DNA of 64,000 nucleotides, taken from an uncultured Mycobacterium sp. (GTDB lineage: Bacteria; Actinomycetota; Actinomycetes; Mycobacteriales; Mycobacteriaceae). The DNA lies in NCBI GenBank assembly GCA_900078375.1, contig FLQS01000008.1, positions 71,452-135,451 on the forward strand, read 5' to 3'. The translations under genes and the position numbers were made by a program. Positions 16,918 through 29,033 of the stretch are shown piece by piece; position 1 is the stretch's first letter, and every line of letters begins with the position of its first letter. The notes beneath the pieces are model-generated. The model was not told where the DNA came from, searched no databases, and saw only the letters and a program-made list of their open reading frames with translations.

Positions 16918-17215
16918 CTACCGATCCGTGTGGCTTCCCGGCGAACCTACCCTTGGATCCCGGCGAAGGCGCGGGTCCGGACCAGATGGCCAGCGAAATG
17001 TGAGCTTCAGCGCCACCTTCAGATCCGCCTGCGTGGGCGAGTCGCGGGCGACTAAGCAAAGATAGCCGTCCGGTCTGATGGCGAACACCGCAGACAATCC
17101 CGGCCGGTGTCGCGTGGCGAACTCACCGGCGGAATCGTGGATCAGTGCGGGCTCGGTCTGGGCGACGTCGGCGCCCGGGTCCGGCACCGGCGATGAGCAC
17201 GTCGACGTCCGTCAT
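16918..17215 (-). pseudogene. Remnant of an FAD-dependent monooxygenase
   Basis: From ATG 17215 the minus strand reads MTDVDVLIAGAGP, the exact opening of a phenol-hydroxylase-type FAD monooxygenase. In the next frame, from about 17187, it reads …LIHDSAGEFATRHRPG and AVFAIRPDGYLCLVAR, which is the C-terminal thioredoxin-like end of such enzymes. The middle, about 1.2-1.5 kb with the FAD and substrate domains, is missing, and the two ends are joined out of frame near 17175-17187. The tail after LCLVAR is also aberrant. It occupies the slot where M. tuberculosis has ilvG. Confidence 0.75.
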
Positions 17216-17238
17216 GGCGCCGACGGTACCGTTGACCC

Positions 17239-19572
17239 GTGGCGAAAGATCGTAAGAACAGCGCTGCCGGATCCGGCCGCATCAGCCGGGGCTTCTGGCG
17301 TCTACTGGGTGCCAGCACCGAGAAGACCAAAGCCGAGTCGATGGCCGAGGTCACGGCGTCGGCGGAGTTCGACGACAAGGCCAAGGGCCTGGACGACGAG
17401 CAGCTGCTCAAGGCGGCCAAGCTACTCGAACTCGGCGACCTCGCCGCCTCGGCCGACGTCCCGCAGTTCCTGGCCATCGCCCGTGAGGCGGCCGAGCGGA
17501 AAACGGCGCTCCGTCCTTTTGACGTTCAGCTGCTCGGAGCACTGCGCATGCTGGCCGGCGATGTCGTCGAGATGGCCACCGGCGAGGGCAAGACCCTCTC
17601 GGGTGCCATCGCCGCCGCCGGCTACGCGCTGGCTGGGCGCAACGTCCACGTCGTCACCATCAACGACTATCTGGCCCGCCGCGACGCCGAATGGATGGGT
17701 CCGCTGATCGAGGCCATGGGCCTGACCGTGGGCTGGATCACCGCCGAGTCGACGGCGGCTGAGCGCCGTGCGGCCTATCAATGCGATGTCACGTACGCGT
17801 CGGTCAACGAGATCGGGTTCGACGTGCTGCGCGACCAACTGGTCACCGACGAGGCCGACCTGGTGTCACCCAACCCCGACGTCGCGCTGATCGACGAGGC
17901 CGACTCGGTGCTCGTCGACGAAGCGCTGGTGCCGCTGGTGCTGGCCGGAACCACACACCGGGAAACCCCCAAGGTCGAAATCGTCCGCCTGGTAGGCGAA
18001 TTGACGGCCGGTACCGACTTCGACACCGATGCCGAAAGCCGCAACGTCCACCTCACCGAGGACGGCGCGAAGAAACTCGAGGCCGCACTCGGCGGCATCG
18101 ACCTGTACTCCGAAGAGCACGTCACCACCACGTTGACCGAGGTGAACGTCGCCTTGCACGCGCATGTGCTGTTGCAGCGCGATGTGCATTACATCGTCCG
18201 CGACGGCGCCGTGCAGTTGATCAACTCCTCCCGCGGCCGCATCGCGCAGCTGCAGCGCTGGCCCGACGGCCTGCAGGCGGCCGTCGAAGCCAAGGAAGGC
18301 ATCGAGACCACCGAGACCGGCGAGGTGCTCGACACCATCACCGTGCAGGCGCTGATCAACCGCTACCCGACGGTGTGCGGGATGACCGGTACCGCGCTGG
18401 CGGCCGGGGAGCAACTACGTCAGTTCTACAAGCTGGGTGTCTCGCCGATCCCGTCGAACGCGCCCAACGTCCGCGAGGACGCCGCCGACCAGGTGTACAT
18501 CACCGCAGCGGCCAAAACCGAGGCGATCATGGAGCACATCATCGAGGTGCACGCCACCGGTCAGCCGATCCTGGTGGGCACCCATGACGTCGCCGAGTCC
18601 GAGGAACTGCACGAGCGGTTGATCCGCCGCGGTGTGCCTGCCGTCGTGCTCAACGCCAAGAACGACGAGGAAGAAGCCACCGTCATCGCGGAGGCCGGCA
18701 AGCTCGGCACCGTCACCGTCTCCACCCAGATGGCCGGTCGTGGTACCGACATTCGCCTCGGCGGGTCGGAAGAAACTGACCACGACAAGGTGGCCGAACT
18801 CGGCGGCCTGCACGTCATCGGCACCGGGCGGCACCTCACCGAACGGCTGGACAACCAGCTGCGCGGCCGTGCCGGGCGCCAGGGCGATCCCGGTTCGTCG
18901 GTGTTCTTCGCCAGCTGGGAGGACGACGTCGTCGTCGCGCATCTGGATTCGGGCAAGCTGCCCACCGACGCCGACGGCGGCGGAAAGATCACCAGCCCCA
19001 AGGCCGGCAGCCTGCTCGACCACGCCCAGCGGGTCGCCGAGGGCCGGCTGCTCGACGTGCACGCCAACACCTGGCGCTACAACCAGCTCATCGCCCAGCA
19101 GCGCGCGATCATCGTGGAACGCCGCAACGCCCTGCTGAGCACGGCGGCGGCCCGAAACGAGCTCAAGGACCTGTCGCCGGACCGCTATGAGGAGCTGGCT
19201 GAGAAGTCCAGCGAGGAGCAGCTGGAGACGATCTGCCGACAGATCATGCTCTTCCACCTGGACCGCGGGTGGGCCGATCACCTGGCCTACCTGGCCGATA
19301 TCCGGGAGAGTATCCACCTGCGCGCTCTGGGCCGGCAGAACCCGCTCGACGAGTTCCACCGGATGGCCGTCGACGCGTTCGCGAATCTGGCCGCCGACGC
19401 GATCGAGGCATCCCAGCAGACGTTCGAGACGGCCAACATCCTCGAGGAGGAGCAGGGCCTGGACCTGTCGAAACTGGCTCGCCCGACCTCCACGTGGACC
19501 TACATGGTCCACGACAACCCGCTCCACGACGACACGTTGTCTGCGCTGAGCCTGCCCGGGGTTTTCCGTTAG
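17239..19572 (+). CDS. secA2: Accessory preprotein translocase ATPase SecA2
   Basis: A 777-residue SecA-type DEAD motor, shorter than housekeeping SecA1 and without the C-terminal zinc/linker domain, as expected for mycobacterial SecA2. Walker A is [10 protein letters not shown], Walker B is [14 protein letters not shown], and the helicase-like motif [16 protein letters not shown] and helical scaffold region are present. SecA2 exports a small subset of proteins and works with SecYEG. Start is GTG 17239. pgsA2 begins 9 bp downstream, matching the conserved Rv1821-Rv1822 order. Confidence 0.95.
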   Translation: MAKDRKNSAAGSGRISRGFWRLLGASTEKTKAESMAEVTASAEFDDKAKGLDDEQLLKAAKLLELGDLAASADVPQFLAIAREAAERKTALRPFDVQLLGALRMLAGDVVEMATGEGKTLSGAIAAAGYALAGRNVHVVTINDYLARRDAEWMGPLIEAMGLTVGWITAESTAAERRAAYQCDVTYASVNEIGFDVLRDQLVTDEADLVSPNPDVALIDEADSVLVDEALVPLVLAGTTHRETPKVEIVRLVGELTAGTDFDTDAESRNVHLTEDGAKKLEAALGGIDLYSEEHVTTTLTEVNVALHAHVLLQRDVHYIVRDGAVQLINSSRGRIAQLQRWPDGLQAAVEAKEGIETTETGEVLDTITVQALINRYPTVCGMTGTALAAGEQLRQFYKLGVSPIPSNAPNVREDAADQVYITAAAKTEAIMEHIIEVHATGQPILVGTHDVAESEELHERLIRRGVPAVVLNAKNDEEEATVIAEAGKLGTVTVSTQMAGRGTDIRLGGSEETDHDKVAELGGLHVIGTGRHLTERLDNQLRGRAGRQGDPGSSVFFASWEDDVVVAHLDSGKLPTDADGGGKITSPKAGSLLDHAQRVAEGRLLDVHANTWRYNQLIAQQRAIIVERRNALLSTAAARNELKDLSPDRYEELAEKSSEEQLETICRQIMLFHLDRGWADHLAYLADIRESIHLRALGRQNPLDEFHRMAVDAFANLAADAIEASQQTFETANILEEEQGLDLSKLARPTSTWTYMVHDNPLHDDTLSALSLPGVFR

Positions 19573-19581
19573 GTTCTCCTC

Positions 19582-20184
19582 ATGACGCGCCACGGCCGCG
19601 ATCGGGTGCTGACGATCCCGAACGTCCTGTCGGTGATCCGGCTCGTCCTGGTGCCGGTATTCCTGTATCTGTTGCTGGTCACCCATGCCTACGCCCTCGC
19701 GGTGGCAATCCTGATGTTCAGCGGGTTCTCCGACTGGGCCGACGGCAAGATCGCTCGTCTGATGGCCAACCAGTCCTCACGGCTGGGGGAGCTGCTGGAC
19801 CCACTGGTCGACCGGATCTACATGGTCACGGTTCCGCTGGGCCTCGGCGCGGCAGGCGTCGTGCCGTGGTGGTTGGTGGGCACGCTGATCGGCCGCGACC
19901 TCGTCCTGGCCGCGACGCTGCCGGTGGTGCGCCGCCGCGGCCTGACAGCGCTTCCGGTCACCTACATCGGCAAGGCGGCGACATTCGCGCTGATGTCGGG
20001 CTTCCCGCTGGTACTGCTGGGGCAGTGGGATGCCCTGTGGAGCCGGGTGATCGGCGCGTGTGGCTGGGGATTTCTGATCTGGGGCGTCGGCATGTACCTG
20101 TGGTCTGCGGTCCTCTACTTGGTGCAGGTACGCCTGGTGGTGACCACGCTGCCCAAGGCAGGCGTCAGCGATGCCCGCGCCTGA
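19582..20184 (+). CDS. pgsA2: CDP-alcohol phosphatidyltransferase (PgsA2)
   Basis: A 200-residue membrane enzyme of phospholipid synthesis. It carries the full signature D-x2-DG-x2-AR-x8-G-x3-D-x3-D in [20 protein letters not shown] followed by LLDPLVD. The family moves a phosphatidyl group from CDP-diacylglycerol to an alcohol, here annotated as glycerol phosphate in M. tuberculosis Rv1822. Six hydrophobic helices are visible. It follows secA2 closely and overlaps the next gene by 14 bp, so it belongs to a secA2-pgsA2-Rv1823 operon. Confidence 0.9.
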   Translation: MTRHGRDRVLTIPNVLSVIRLVLVPVFLYLLLVTHAYALAVAILMFSGFSDWADGKIARLMANQSSRLGELLDPLVDRIYMVTVPLGLGAAGVVPWWLVGTLIGRDLVLAATLPVVRRRGLTALPVTYIGKAATFALMSGFPLVLLGQWDALWSRVIGACGWGFLIWGVGMYLWSAVLYLVQVRLVVTTLPKAGVSDARA

Positions 20185-21085
20185 CAGCGCGCTGGGCGGC
20201 TACGACCCGCTGGCCGGCCGCAGCGAACGCCACGAGAGGCGGCCGACGCTGATCCCGCTGCCGGGACTCCTGCGATCGCTGCTGACCGAGCACCTCGACC
20301 CGGGGTATGCCGCGGCCGCCGCCGAGCGCGAGCGCACCGGACACTCCCGCCGCCCCGTCGCCACCCACGCCTGGCAGGCATTGGCCGCCCTGCTGATCGC
20401 GGCGGTGTTCGCCGCCGCGATGGCGCAGGCACGGTCCACTGCTCCCGGTGTCAACGCCGCCCAGCAGGTGCTTGCTGCCAGTGTGCGATCCGCTGAGGGC
20501 ACCACCGACCGGCTCACCCGCCGTCGCGATGAACTGGCCACCCAGGCCGACGACATCCAGCGCCGCCAGCTGCGCGACGACACCACCGGGCGGGACCTGC
20601 TCAGCCGGCTCGATGCGCTGAGCCTGGCCGCGGCCACCACCGCCGTCATCGGACCCGGCCTGACCATCACGGTCACCGACCCCGGGATGGGCCGGGGTCT
20701 CTCCGATGTCTCCAACCAGCGGGTGCCCGGCAGCCGCCAAGTCATTCTTGATCGCGATCTGCAGCTCGTGGTGAACTCGCTGTGGGCCAGCGGAGCCGAA
20801 GCGATCTCCGTCGGCGGCGTGCGGATGGGACCCAACGTGACGATCCGCCAAGCGGGTGGCGCCATCCTGGTCGACAATCATCCGATCAGCAGCCCGTACA
20901 CGATTCTCGCGGTCGGACCGCCGAACGGGATGCGGGATACCTTCGACCACAGCGGCGGCCTTCAGCGGCTGCGGCTACTGGAGGCGTCCTACGGTGTCGG
21001 GGTGAGCGTGGCCAACGGCGACGGCCTGTCGTTGCCCGCTGGCGCAGTGCGAGAGATTAAATTTGCCAAGCAGATCGGGCGGTAG
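20171..21085 (+). CDS. DUF881 membrane-anchored protein (Rv1823-like)
   Basis: A 304-residue protein with a cytoplasmic N-terminus, one membrane helix near residues 65-83 ([20 protein letters not shown]), a coiled-coil-like stretch (about 100-150) and a DUF881 domain with [12 protein letters not shown] and [21 protein letters not shown]881 proteins occur in division-related clusters of Gram-positive bacteria; their activity is unknown. It starts within the pgsA2 end. A second DUF881 gene follows after Sbp, giving a DUF881-Sbp-DUF881 arrangement. Confidence 0.88.
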   Translation: MPAPDSALGGYDPLAGRSERHERRPTLIPLPGLLRSLLTEHLDPGYAAAAAERERTGHSRRPVATHAWQALAALLIAAVFAAAMAQARSTAPGVNAAQQVLAASVRSAEGTTDRLTRRRDELATQADDIQRRQLRDDTTGRDLLSRLDALSLAAATTAVIGPGLTITVTDPGMGRGLSDVSNQRVPGSRQVILDRDLQLVVNSLWASGAEAISVGGVRMGPNVTIRQAGGAILVDNHPISSPYTILAVGPPNGMRDTFDHSGGLQRLRLLEASYGVGVSVANGDGLSLPAGAVREIKFAKQIGR

Positions 21086-21106
21086 CTAAGGAATGGGCCG
21101 ACACAG

Positions 21107-21439
21107 ATGATCGGAATCGCGGCACTCATCGTCGGCATCGTGCTGGGTCTGGTGTTGCACCCCAGCGTCCCCGAGGTCATCCAGCCTTACCTGCCGATCG
21201 CCGTGGTGGCCGCGCTCGACGCCGTGTTCGGCGGGTTGCGGGCCTACCTGGAAAAAATCTTCGACCCCAAAGTGTTCGTCGTCTCGTTCGTGTTCAACGT
21301 GCTCGTCGCCGCGCTGATCGTCTACGTGGGCGATCAGCTCGGCGTGGGCACCCAGCTGTCGACGGCGATCATCGTCGTGCTGGGCATCCGCATCTTCGGC
21401 AACGCCGCGGCATTGCGGCGCAAGTTGTTCGGGGCATGA
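21107..21439 (+). CDS. Small basic protein family membrane protein (Sbp, DUF1290; Rv1824-like)
   Basis: A 110-residue protein with three hydrophobic helices. The motif LDAVFGGLRAYLEKIFDPKVFVVSFVFNVL is diagnostic for the Sbp/DUF1290 family found next to DUF881 proteins in Bacillus, Streptomyces and mycobacteria, often near ftsZ or division genes. Function is unknown. It lies 21 bp after one DUF881 gene and 1 bp before the next, so all three are probably one transcript. Confidence 0.9.
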   Translation: MIGIAALIVGIVLGLVLHPSVPEVIQPYLPIAVVAALDAVFGGLRAYLEKIFDPKVFVVSFVFNVLVAALIVYVGDQLGVGTQLSTAIIVVLGIRIFGNAAALRRKLFGA

Positions 21440-21440
21440 G

Positions 21441-22235
21441 GTGAGAAAAGAAGGTGGGCACGACGCGGGGGAGGACGTGGCGACCGAGCACGGGCGCCAC
21501 GAACTGCCCGGCGCCGCACCGCCCCCGGTGCGACGGCCCCGAAGCCGCACCCAGCTGGTGTTCGGCGCCCTGGGCGTGCTGCTGTGCGTGGTGCTCGGCG
21601 TCGGCATCGCCACCCAGGTCCGGCAAACCGAGTCCGGCGACGCGCTCGACACCGCGCGCCCGGCCGATCTGCTGGTGCTGCTCGGCTCACTGCAGCAGCG
21701 CGAGGCCGCGCTCAACACCGAGGTCGCCGAGCTGCAGCGAAATCTCGCGGCGATGCAGACCGCAGGCAGCAGTGACCAGGCGGCCATCCAGAACGCCCAG
21801 GCCAGGCTGGCCGCGCTGTCGATCCTGATCGGCACCGTCGGCGCCACCGGGCCCGGGGTGAGCATCACCATCGACGATCCCGGACCCGGCGTGGCGCCGG
21901 AGACCATGCTCGACGTGATCAACGAACTGCGCGCCGCTGGGGCCGAAGCCATGGAAATCCGGTCCGGGCAGCGGGCGGTGCGGATCGGGGTGGACAGCTG
22001 GGTAGTCGGCAGCCCCGGCGCGCTGGAGATCGACACGCAAACTTTGAGCCCGCCGTATTCTGTTCTGGCCATTGGTGATCCACCCACCCTGGCGGCGGCG
22101 ATGAACATCCCGGGCGGCGCCGTCGACAGCGTCGAGCGGGTCGGCGGGCAAATGACGGTGTCGCAGTCCGACCGGCTGGACATCACCACCTTGCGGCAAC
22201 CGAAACCTCGCCAATACGCTCAGCCCGTCAAATAG
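21441..22235 (+). CDS. DUF881 membrane-anchored protein (Rv1825-like)
   Basis: A 264-residue protein with a charged N-terminus, one membrane helix at about residues 35-55 (LVFGALGVLLCVVLGVGIAT), a predicted coiled coil (LGSLQQREAALNTEVAELQR) and a DUF881 domain (GPGVSITIDDPGPG; INELRAAGAEAMEIRSGQRAV). The start is GTG 21441, 1 bp after the Sbp stop; later GTG codons are possible. It probably pairs with the Rv1823-like protein in the envelope. Confidence 0.87.
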   Translation: MRKEGGHDAGEDVATEHGRHELPGAAPPPVRRPRSRTQLVFGALGVLLCVVLGVGIATQVRQTESGDALDTARPADLLVLLGSLQQREAALNTEVAELQRNLAAMQTAGSSDQAAIQNAQARLAALSILIGTVGATGPGVSITIDDPGPGVAPETMLDVINELRAAGAEAMEIRSGQRAVRIGVDSWVVGSPGALEIDTQTLSPPYSVLAIGDPPTLAAAMNIPGGAVDSVERVGGQMTVSQSDRLDITTLRQPKPRQYAQPVK

Positions 22236-22256
22236 CGACCGACAACGAGGAGCACT

Positions 22257-22652
22257 GTGAGCGAAATCCCAGCCGACCTGCACTACACCGCCGAACACGA
22301 GTGGGTGCGGCGCACCGGTGAGGACACCGTCCGCGTCGGTATCACCGACTTCGCTCAGTCCTCGCTGGGCGACGTGGTGTACGTGCAACTACCCGACGTG
22401 GACAGCAATGTCACGGCCGGCGAGTCGTTCGGCGAGGTCGAGTCGACCAAGTCGGTCTCGGATCTCTACGCCCCCGTCAGCGCCAAAGTGATTGCGGTCA
22501 ACGGCGATCTGGAGGCAAACCCCGGGCTGGTCAACTCCGATCCCTACGGTCAGGGGTGGCTGTTGGACTTGCAGGTCGACGGCGATACCCTCGACCAGGG
22601 GTTGGCGGCGTTGCTTGATGCGGACGCCTATCGGGGCACAGTGACGGAATGA
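22257..22652 (+). CDS. gcvH: Glycine cleavage system H protein
   Basis: A 131-residue lipoyl carrier. The lipoylated lysine is Lys65 in [13 protein letters not shown], and the fold signature YTAEHEWVR…GDVVYVQLP is complete. It carries the aminomethyl group from the P protein (GcvB, 25.7 kb in this window) to the T protein, which is not in this window. Start is GTG 22257 after GAGGAG. A hairpin at 22663-22698 ends the transcript before garA. Confidence 0.96.
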   Translation: MSEIPADLHYTAEHEWVRRTGEDTVRVGITDFAQSSLGDVVYVQLPDVDSNVTAGESFGEVESTKSVSDLYAPVSAKVIAVNGDLEANPGLVNSDPYGQGWLLDLQVDGDTLDQGLAALLDADAYRGTVTE

Positions 22653-22662
22653 CATTGTTAGG

Positions 22663-22698
22663 GTGCCTGCCAACCACCGATCCGGCGGTGGTGGGCAC
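22663..22698 (+). terminator. Hairpin between gcvH and garA
   Basis: Nested complementary arms GTGCC…CCACCG (22663-22679) and CGGTGG…GGCAC (22686-22698) form a strong stem 11 bp after the gcvH stop. There is no U tract, which is common for mycobacterial terminators. Confidence 0.5.
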
Positions 22699-22808
22699 AA
22701 CGGCGACCACTGCGCGGTACGGTCGACGTAAGTGATGGTGGAGGCGGACGGGCGCCTTGTGCGGGCACCCCGCCAAGTATCGCCACGGCAGCCAGTGAGG
22801 AGCAGCGG

Positions 22809-23294
22809 GTGACGGACAAGGACCAGAACTCTGGGGCGGACCAGGTGTCTGAGGAAGTCACCGTGGAGACGACATCCGTCTTCCGCGCGGACTTCCTCAA
22901 CGAGCTGGATGCCCCGGCGACCGCCGGCGGCGAGAGCGCGGTGTCCGGGGTGGAGGGCCTCCCGGTCGGCTCCGCGCTGCTGGTCGTCAAGCGCGGACCG
23001 AATGCGGGCTCGCGGTTCCTCCTCGACCAGCCGACGACGTCGGCCGGCCGCCATCCGGACTCTGACATCTTCCTCGATGATGTGACCGTCAGCCGTCGGC
23101 ACGCCGAGTTCCGGTTGGACGGCAACGAATTCCAGGTCGTCGACGTCGGCAGCCTCAACGGCACCTACGTCAACCGGGAACCGGTCGATTCAGCCACCTT
23201 GGCCAACGGCGACGAGGTCCAGATCGGCAAGTTCCGGCTCGTGTTCCTCACCGGACCGAGGCCGTCCGACGACGAAGGCGGTCCAGGAAGCTAG
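22809..23294 (+). CDS. garA: FHA-domain metabolic switch protein GarA
   Basis: A 161-residue protein with a flexible N-terminus and a C-terminal forkhead-associated domain ([32 protein letters not shown]). The motif ETTS at residues 20-23 puts the two threonines at 21 and 22, the positions phosphorylated by PknG and PknB in M. tuberculosis. Unphosphorylated GarA inhibits 2-oxoglutarate dehydrogenase and NAD-glutamate dehydrogenase and activates glutamate synthase. Start is GTG 22809 behind GAGGAG. Its stop overlaps the MerR start by 1 nt. Confidence 0.96.
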   Translation: MTDKDQNSGADQVSEEVTVETTSVFRADFLNELDAPATAGGESAVSGVEGLPVGSALLVVKRGPNAGSRFLLDQPTTSAGRHPDSDIFLDDVTVSRRHAEFRLDGNEFQVVDVGSLNGTYVNREPVDSATLANGDEVQIGKFRLVFLTGPRPSDDEGGPGS

Positions 23295-24025
23295 TGACCG
23301 CACCCGATACTCCCGCGCTTGCCGGGATGTCTATCGGAGCGGTCCTGGACCTGCTGCGACCGGACTTCCCGGACGTGACGATCTCTAAGATTCGGTTCTT
23401 GGAAGCCGAGGGTCTCGTCACGCCGGAGCGCAGCGCATCGGGGTATCGGCGGTTCACCGCCTACGACTGCGCGAGGTTGCGGTTCATCCTGACCGCCCAG
23501 CGCGATCACTATCTGCCGCTGAAGGTCATCAAGGCACAGCTCGACGCCCTGCCCGACGGCGAACTGCCCCACGGCGGATCGCCTTACGCCGGACCACGTT
23601 TGGTGACTGTCTCTGGTGACAAGTCGTTGGGCACGGACGACGCCACACGCACCCAGGTTCGCCTGAGCCGCGAGGATCTGCTGGAGCGATCCGGGGTTGA
23701 CGAGGAATTGGTGGTCGCGCTGTGCAAAGCAGGCGTGATCACCACCGGCCCCGGCGGGTTGTTCGACGAATATTCGGTGGTCATCGCGCAGTGCGCGCGG
23801 GCGCTGGGGGAGTACGGCGTCGAACCGCGGCACCTGCGGGCATTCCGGTCGGCGGCCGACCGGCAATCCGACCTGATCGCGCAGATCGCAGGCCCGGTCG
23901 GCAAGGCGTCCAAGACCGGTGCCCGCGACCGCGCTGACGACTTGGCGCGCGAAGTCGCGGCCTTGGCAATCACGCTGCACACGTCGCTGATCAAGTCCGC
24001 TGTACGAGACGTTCTCGACCGCTGA
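23294..24025 (+). CDS. MerR-family transcriptional regulator (Rv1828-like)
   Basis: A 243-residue MerR protein. The winged helix is unusual in having [36 protein letters not shown] in place of a standard effector-type start, and the long C-terminal domain carries no metal-binding cysteines of the MerR type. Start is GTG 23294, overlapping the garA stop, so it is translationally coupled to GarA. Targets are not apparent from this window. Confidence 0.9.
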   Translation: MTAPDTPALAGMSIGAVLDLLRPDFPDVTISKIRFLEAEGLVTPERSASGYRRFTAYDCARLRFILTAQRDHYLPLKVIKAQLDALPDGELPHGGSPYAGPRLVTVSGDKSLGTDDATRTQVRLSREDLLERSGVDEELVVALCKAGVITTGPGGLFDEYSVVIAQCARALGEYGVEPRHLRAFRSAADRQSDLIAQIAGPVGKASKTGARDRADDLAREVAALAITLHTSLIKSAVRDVLDR

Positions 24026-24074
24026 GGACTAGACTCTTCAATGGCGGCAACACGAGCGCGGAGGTCAGACGCAA

Positions 24075-24569
24075 ATGGGTGAGGTTCGTGTGGTCGGCAT
24101 CCGCGTCGAGCAGCCCCAGAACCAGCCGGTTTTGCTGCTGCGGGAATCCAGCGGCGACCGCTATCTGCCCATCTGGATCGGCCAGTCCGAAGCCAACGCG
24201 ATCGCGCTGGAACAGCAGGGCGTCGAGCATTCTCGGCCGCTGACCCACGACCTCATCCGAGATCTCATTGGCGCACTTGGGCATTCGCTCAAAGAGGTGC
24301 GCATCGTGGACTTGAAGGAAGGCACGTTCTACGCGGACCTGATCTTCGACCGCGATATCAAGGTCTCGGCTCGCCCGTCGGACTCGGTGGCGATCGCCCT
24401 GAGGATGGGTGTGCCGATCTATGTGGAGGAAGCGGTGCTGGCCGAGGCCGGGTTGCTGATTCCGGACGAGAGCGACGACGAGTCCGACGGTGCGGTCCGT
24501 GAGGACGAGGTCGAGAAATTCAAGGAGTTTCTCGACAGCGTGTCACCGGACGATTTCAAGGCCACCTGA
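24075..24569 (+). CDS. Bifunctional nuclease domain protein (DUF151; Rv1829-like)
   Basis: A 164-residue protein of the BFN/DUF151 family. The diagnostic stretches are LPIWIGQSEANAIAL, TYADLIF-like GTFYADLIFDRDI, and SARPSDSVAIALRMGVPIYVEEAVL. Plant and Thermotoga relatives have DNase and RNase activity, but the bacterial role is uncertain. The C-terminus is acidic (ESDDESDGAVREDEVEKFKEFLD). It sits in the conserved run garA-Rv1828-Rv1829-Rv1830. Confidence 0.9.
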   Translation: MGEVRVVGIRVEQPQNQPVLLLRESSGDRYLPIWIGQSEANAIALEQQGVEHSRPLTHDLIRDLIGALGHSLKEVRIVDLKEGTFYADLIFDRDIKVSARPSDSVAIALRMGVPIYVEEAVLAEAGLLIPDESDDESDGAVREDEVEKFKEFLDSVSPDDFKAT

Positions 24570-24808
24570 CCGGGTATCCCCGCCGCGCCTGGTGAATGTC
24601 AAGATCACGGACGCGTATCACTTGGCCGGGAGCGGTTCGACACGCGCGACGGATGCCGGGGAGCACGCACAAGGGCAGCCATACTTTCATCACGACGACG
24701 AGCACGACTGCCCGTCGACAAGCGTATGCTCGATGGACTCGGACGCAGGGCTTACGTGGTTGGTGGAGCGGTTAGCGGGCCATAGTTCGAACGGCGAGAG
24801 GAAGCATC

Positions 24809-25444
24809 GTGGGCGAGCAGCCACGTCAGGGACAGTTGGACCTTGCCGGCGCGACGTCTGGTTCTTTCGAGGCGGATTCGGCCGCCGGCGCACCTGTCGG
24901 TGAGTCGGTGCAGCCCGGCCTGTTCCCCGATGATTCGGTGCCCGACGAACTCGTCGGCTACCGCGGCCCCAGCGCCTGCCAGATCGCCGGAATCACCTAC
25001 CGGCAGTTGGACTACTGGGCCCGCACGTCACTGGTGGTGCCGTCCATCCGCGGCGCGGCCGGCTCCGGCAGCCAGCGGCTGTACTCGTTCAAGGACATTC
25101 TGGTTCTCAAGATCGTCAAGCGTCTGCTCGACACCGGTATCTCGCTGCACAACATCCGGGTTGCCGTCGACCATCTGCGTCAGCGCGGCGTGCAGGACCT
25201 GGCGAACATCACGCTGTTCTCTGACGGCACAACGGTCTACGAGTGCACGTCCGCCGAAGAGGTAGTCGACCTTTTGCAGGGTGGGCAGGGTGTGTTCGGC
25301 ATCGCGGTCAGTGGCGCGATGCGGGAACTCTCCGGCGCCATCGCAGACTTCCCCGGCGAGCGTGCCGACGGCGGCGAATCGATCGCCTCGCCGGAAGACG
25401 AGCTGGCCTCGCGGCGTAAGAGCCGCGACCGCAAGATCGGCTAG
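24809..25444 (+). CDS. MerR-family transcriptional regulator (Rv1830-like)
   Basis: A 211-residue protein with a MerR winged helix at about residues 55-105 ([20 protein letters not shown]… [23 protein letters not shown]). A low-complexity acidic N-terminus precedes it. The M. tuberculosis orthologue Rv1830 (resR) is a growth and antibiotic-resilience regulator. Start is GTG 24809 with GAGAGGAAG upstream. The 239 bp before it have no gene. Its stop lies only 21 bp before the glycine riboswitch. Confidence 0.92.
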   Translation: MGEQPRQGQLDLAGATSGSFEADSAAGAPVGESVQPGLFPDDSVPDELVGYRGPSACQIAGITYRQLDYWARTSLVVPSIRGAAGSGSQRLYSFKDILVLKIVKRLLDTGISLHNIRVAVDHLRQRGVQDLANITLFSDGTTVYECTSAEEVVDLLQGGQGVFGIAVSGAMRELSGAIADFPGERADGGESIASPEDELASRRKSRDRKIG

Positions 25445-25465
25445 AATCGGCGGCGTATCGCCCGC

Positions 25466-25655
25466 GCGCGGGAGAGCTTCGTGGCCGCCAGCCACGGACG
25501 CCGAAGGAGCAACACCTCTCCGTCAACCTCTCAGGCCCCAGGACCGCGCCTGGCCACGATGCCTCTGGAAAGCGGTGACCTCACGGTTGCCCGCCCATGG
25601 GGAAAGGCCGTAGGCCGAATCTCTCAGGCGCCCGGTTTTGGGTGGACGACAGAGG
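25466..25655 (+). promoter_or_regulatory. Tandem glycine riboswitch upstream of gcvB
   Basis: Two glycine aptamers are recognisable. Aptamer I runs 25466-25549: P1 arms GCGCGG/CCGCGC, with the conserved GGAGAG, CCGAAGGAGCAA and CTCTCAGGC. Aptamer II runs 25562-25655: P1 arms CCTCTG/CAGAGG, with GGAAAG, GGGGAAAGGCC and CTCTCAGGCGCC. A hairpin (GGACGC…GCGTCC) follows before the gcvB ribosome binding site. Known glycine riboswitches of this type turn on glycine cleavage when glycine is high. Confidence 0.92.
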
Positions 25656-25706
25656 GAGGGGACGCCGCTGACGGCTGCGTCCGCCCGAGTCAGGAGCCCA
25701 CCCAAA

Positions 25707-28565
<2,859 letters not shown>

Positions 28566-28579
28566 TCGGCTCGTTGACA

Positions 28580-28626
28580 CAGAACTGAGAGCGAAGATTC
28601 GGCCGGCAGACTCGCTCTCAGTTCTG
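28580..28626 (+). terminator. Perfect 15-bp hairpin after gcvB
   Basis: CAGAACTGAGAGCGA (28580-28594) and its exact complement (28612-28626) enclose a 17-nt loop, 14 bp after the gcvB stop. There is no U tract. The position suggests transcription termination or mRNA protection. Confidence 0.6.
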
Positions 28627-28698
28627 AATCAAAGCCTGAAAGCTACGGGGTTGCCGACAAATGCGGCCATGCTGTGCAGCAGGAACGGAAGGAGCCCG

Positions 28699-28983
28699 GT
28701 GACCCTCACCAAGCGCGTCGTCGCAACAACGTTGATGGCCCTCACGTTCTTGTTGTGGGGTGGTCCAGTGGCCGCCGCCCACACCTCGCTTTCGGTACCG
28801 AGCGCGACGACTGCAGCGCCAGCGGCGGCGGAACCCGGTGGATCGGACACCACGAGATCGATGCTGTACGCAGGGGTCGCTGGTTTGGCCGTGGGTGGCG
28901 TGATCGCCTTCTGGCAGTCGCGGAAACGCCGGCGGAACGACGGCGGAAAGCCTGGCGGCGGACCGGATTCGTCCGAGAGCTAA
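28699..28983 (+). CDS. Small secreted or membrane-anchored protein of unknown function
   Basis: About 94 residues. The start at GTG 28699 is supported by GGAAGGAG 4-5 nt upstream. The N-terminus is a signal peptide (KRVVATTLMALTFLLWGGPVAAA), then comes a short Ala/Pro/Thr-rich linker, a membrane helix (MLYAGVAGLAVGGVIAFW) and a basic tail (RKRRRNDGG). The layout resembles a small exported protein anchored at its C-terminus, without an LPXTG motif. I do not recognise a family. It lies between gcvB and the hydrolase gene, and nothing indicates its role. Confidence 0.6.
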   Translation: MTLTKRVVATTLMALTFLLWGGPVAAAHTSLSVPSATTAAPAAAEPGGSDTTRSMLYAGVAGLAVGGVIAFWQSRKRRRNDGGKPGGGPDSSES

Positions 28984-29033
28984 CCCAGAACCTGCCATTT
29001 CCAAAGGATAGGGACGCTGATAGCGTCGCACCT

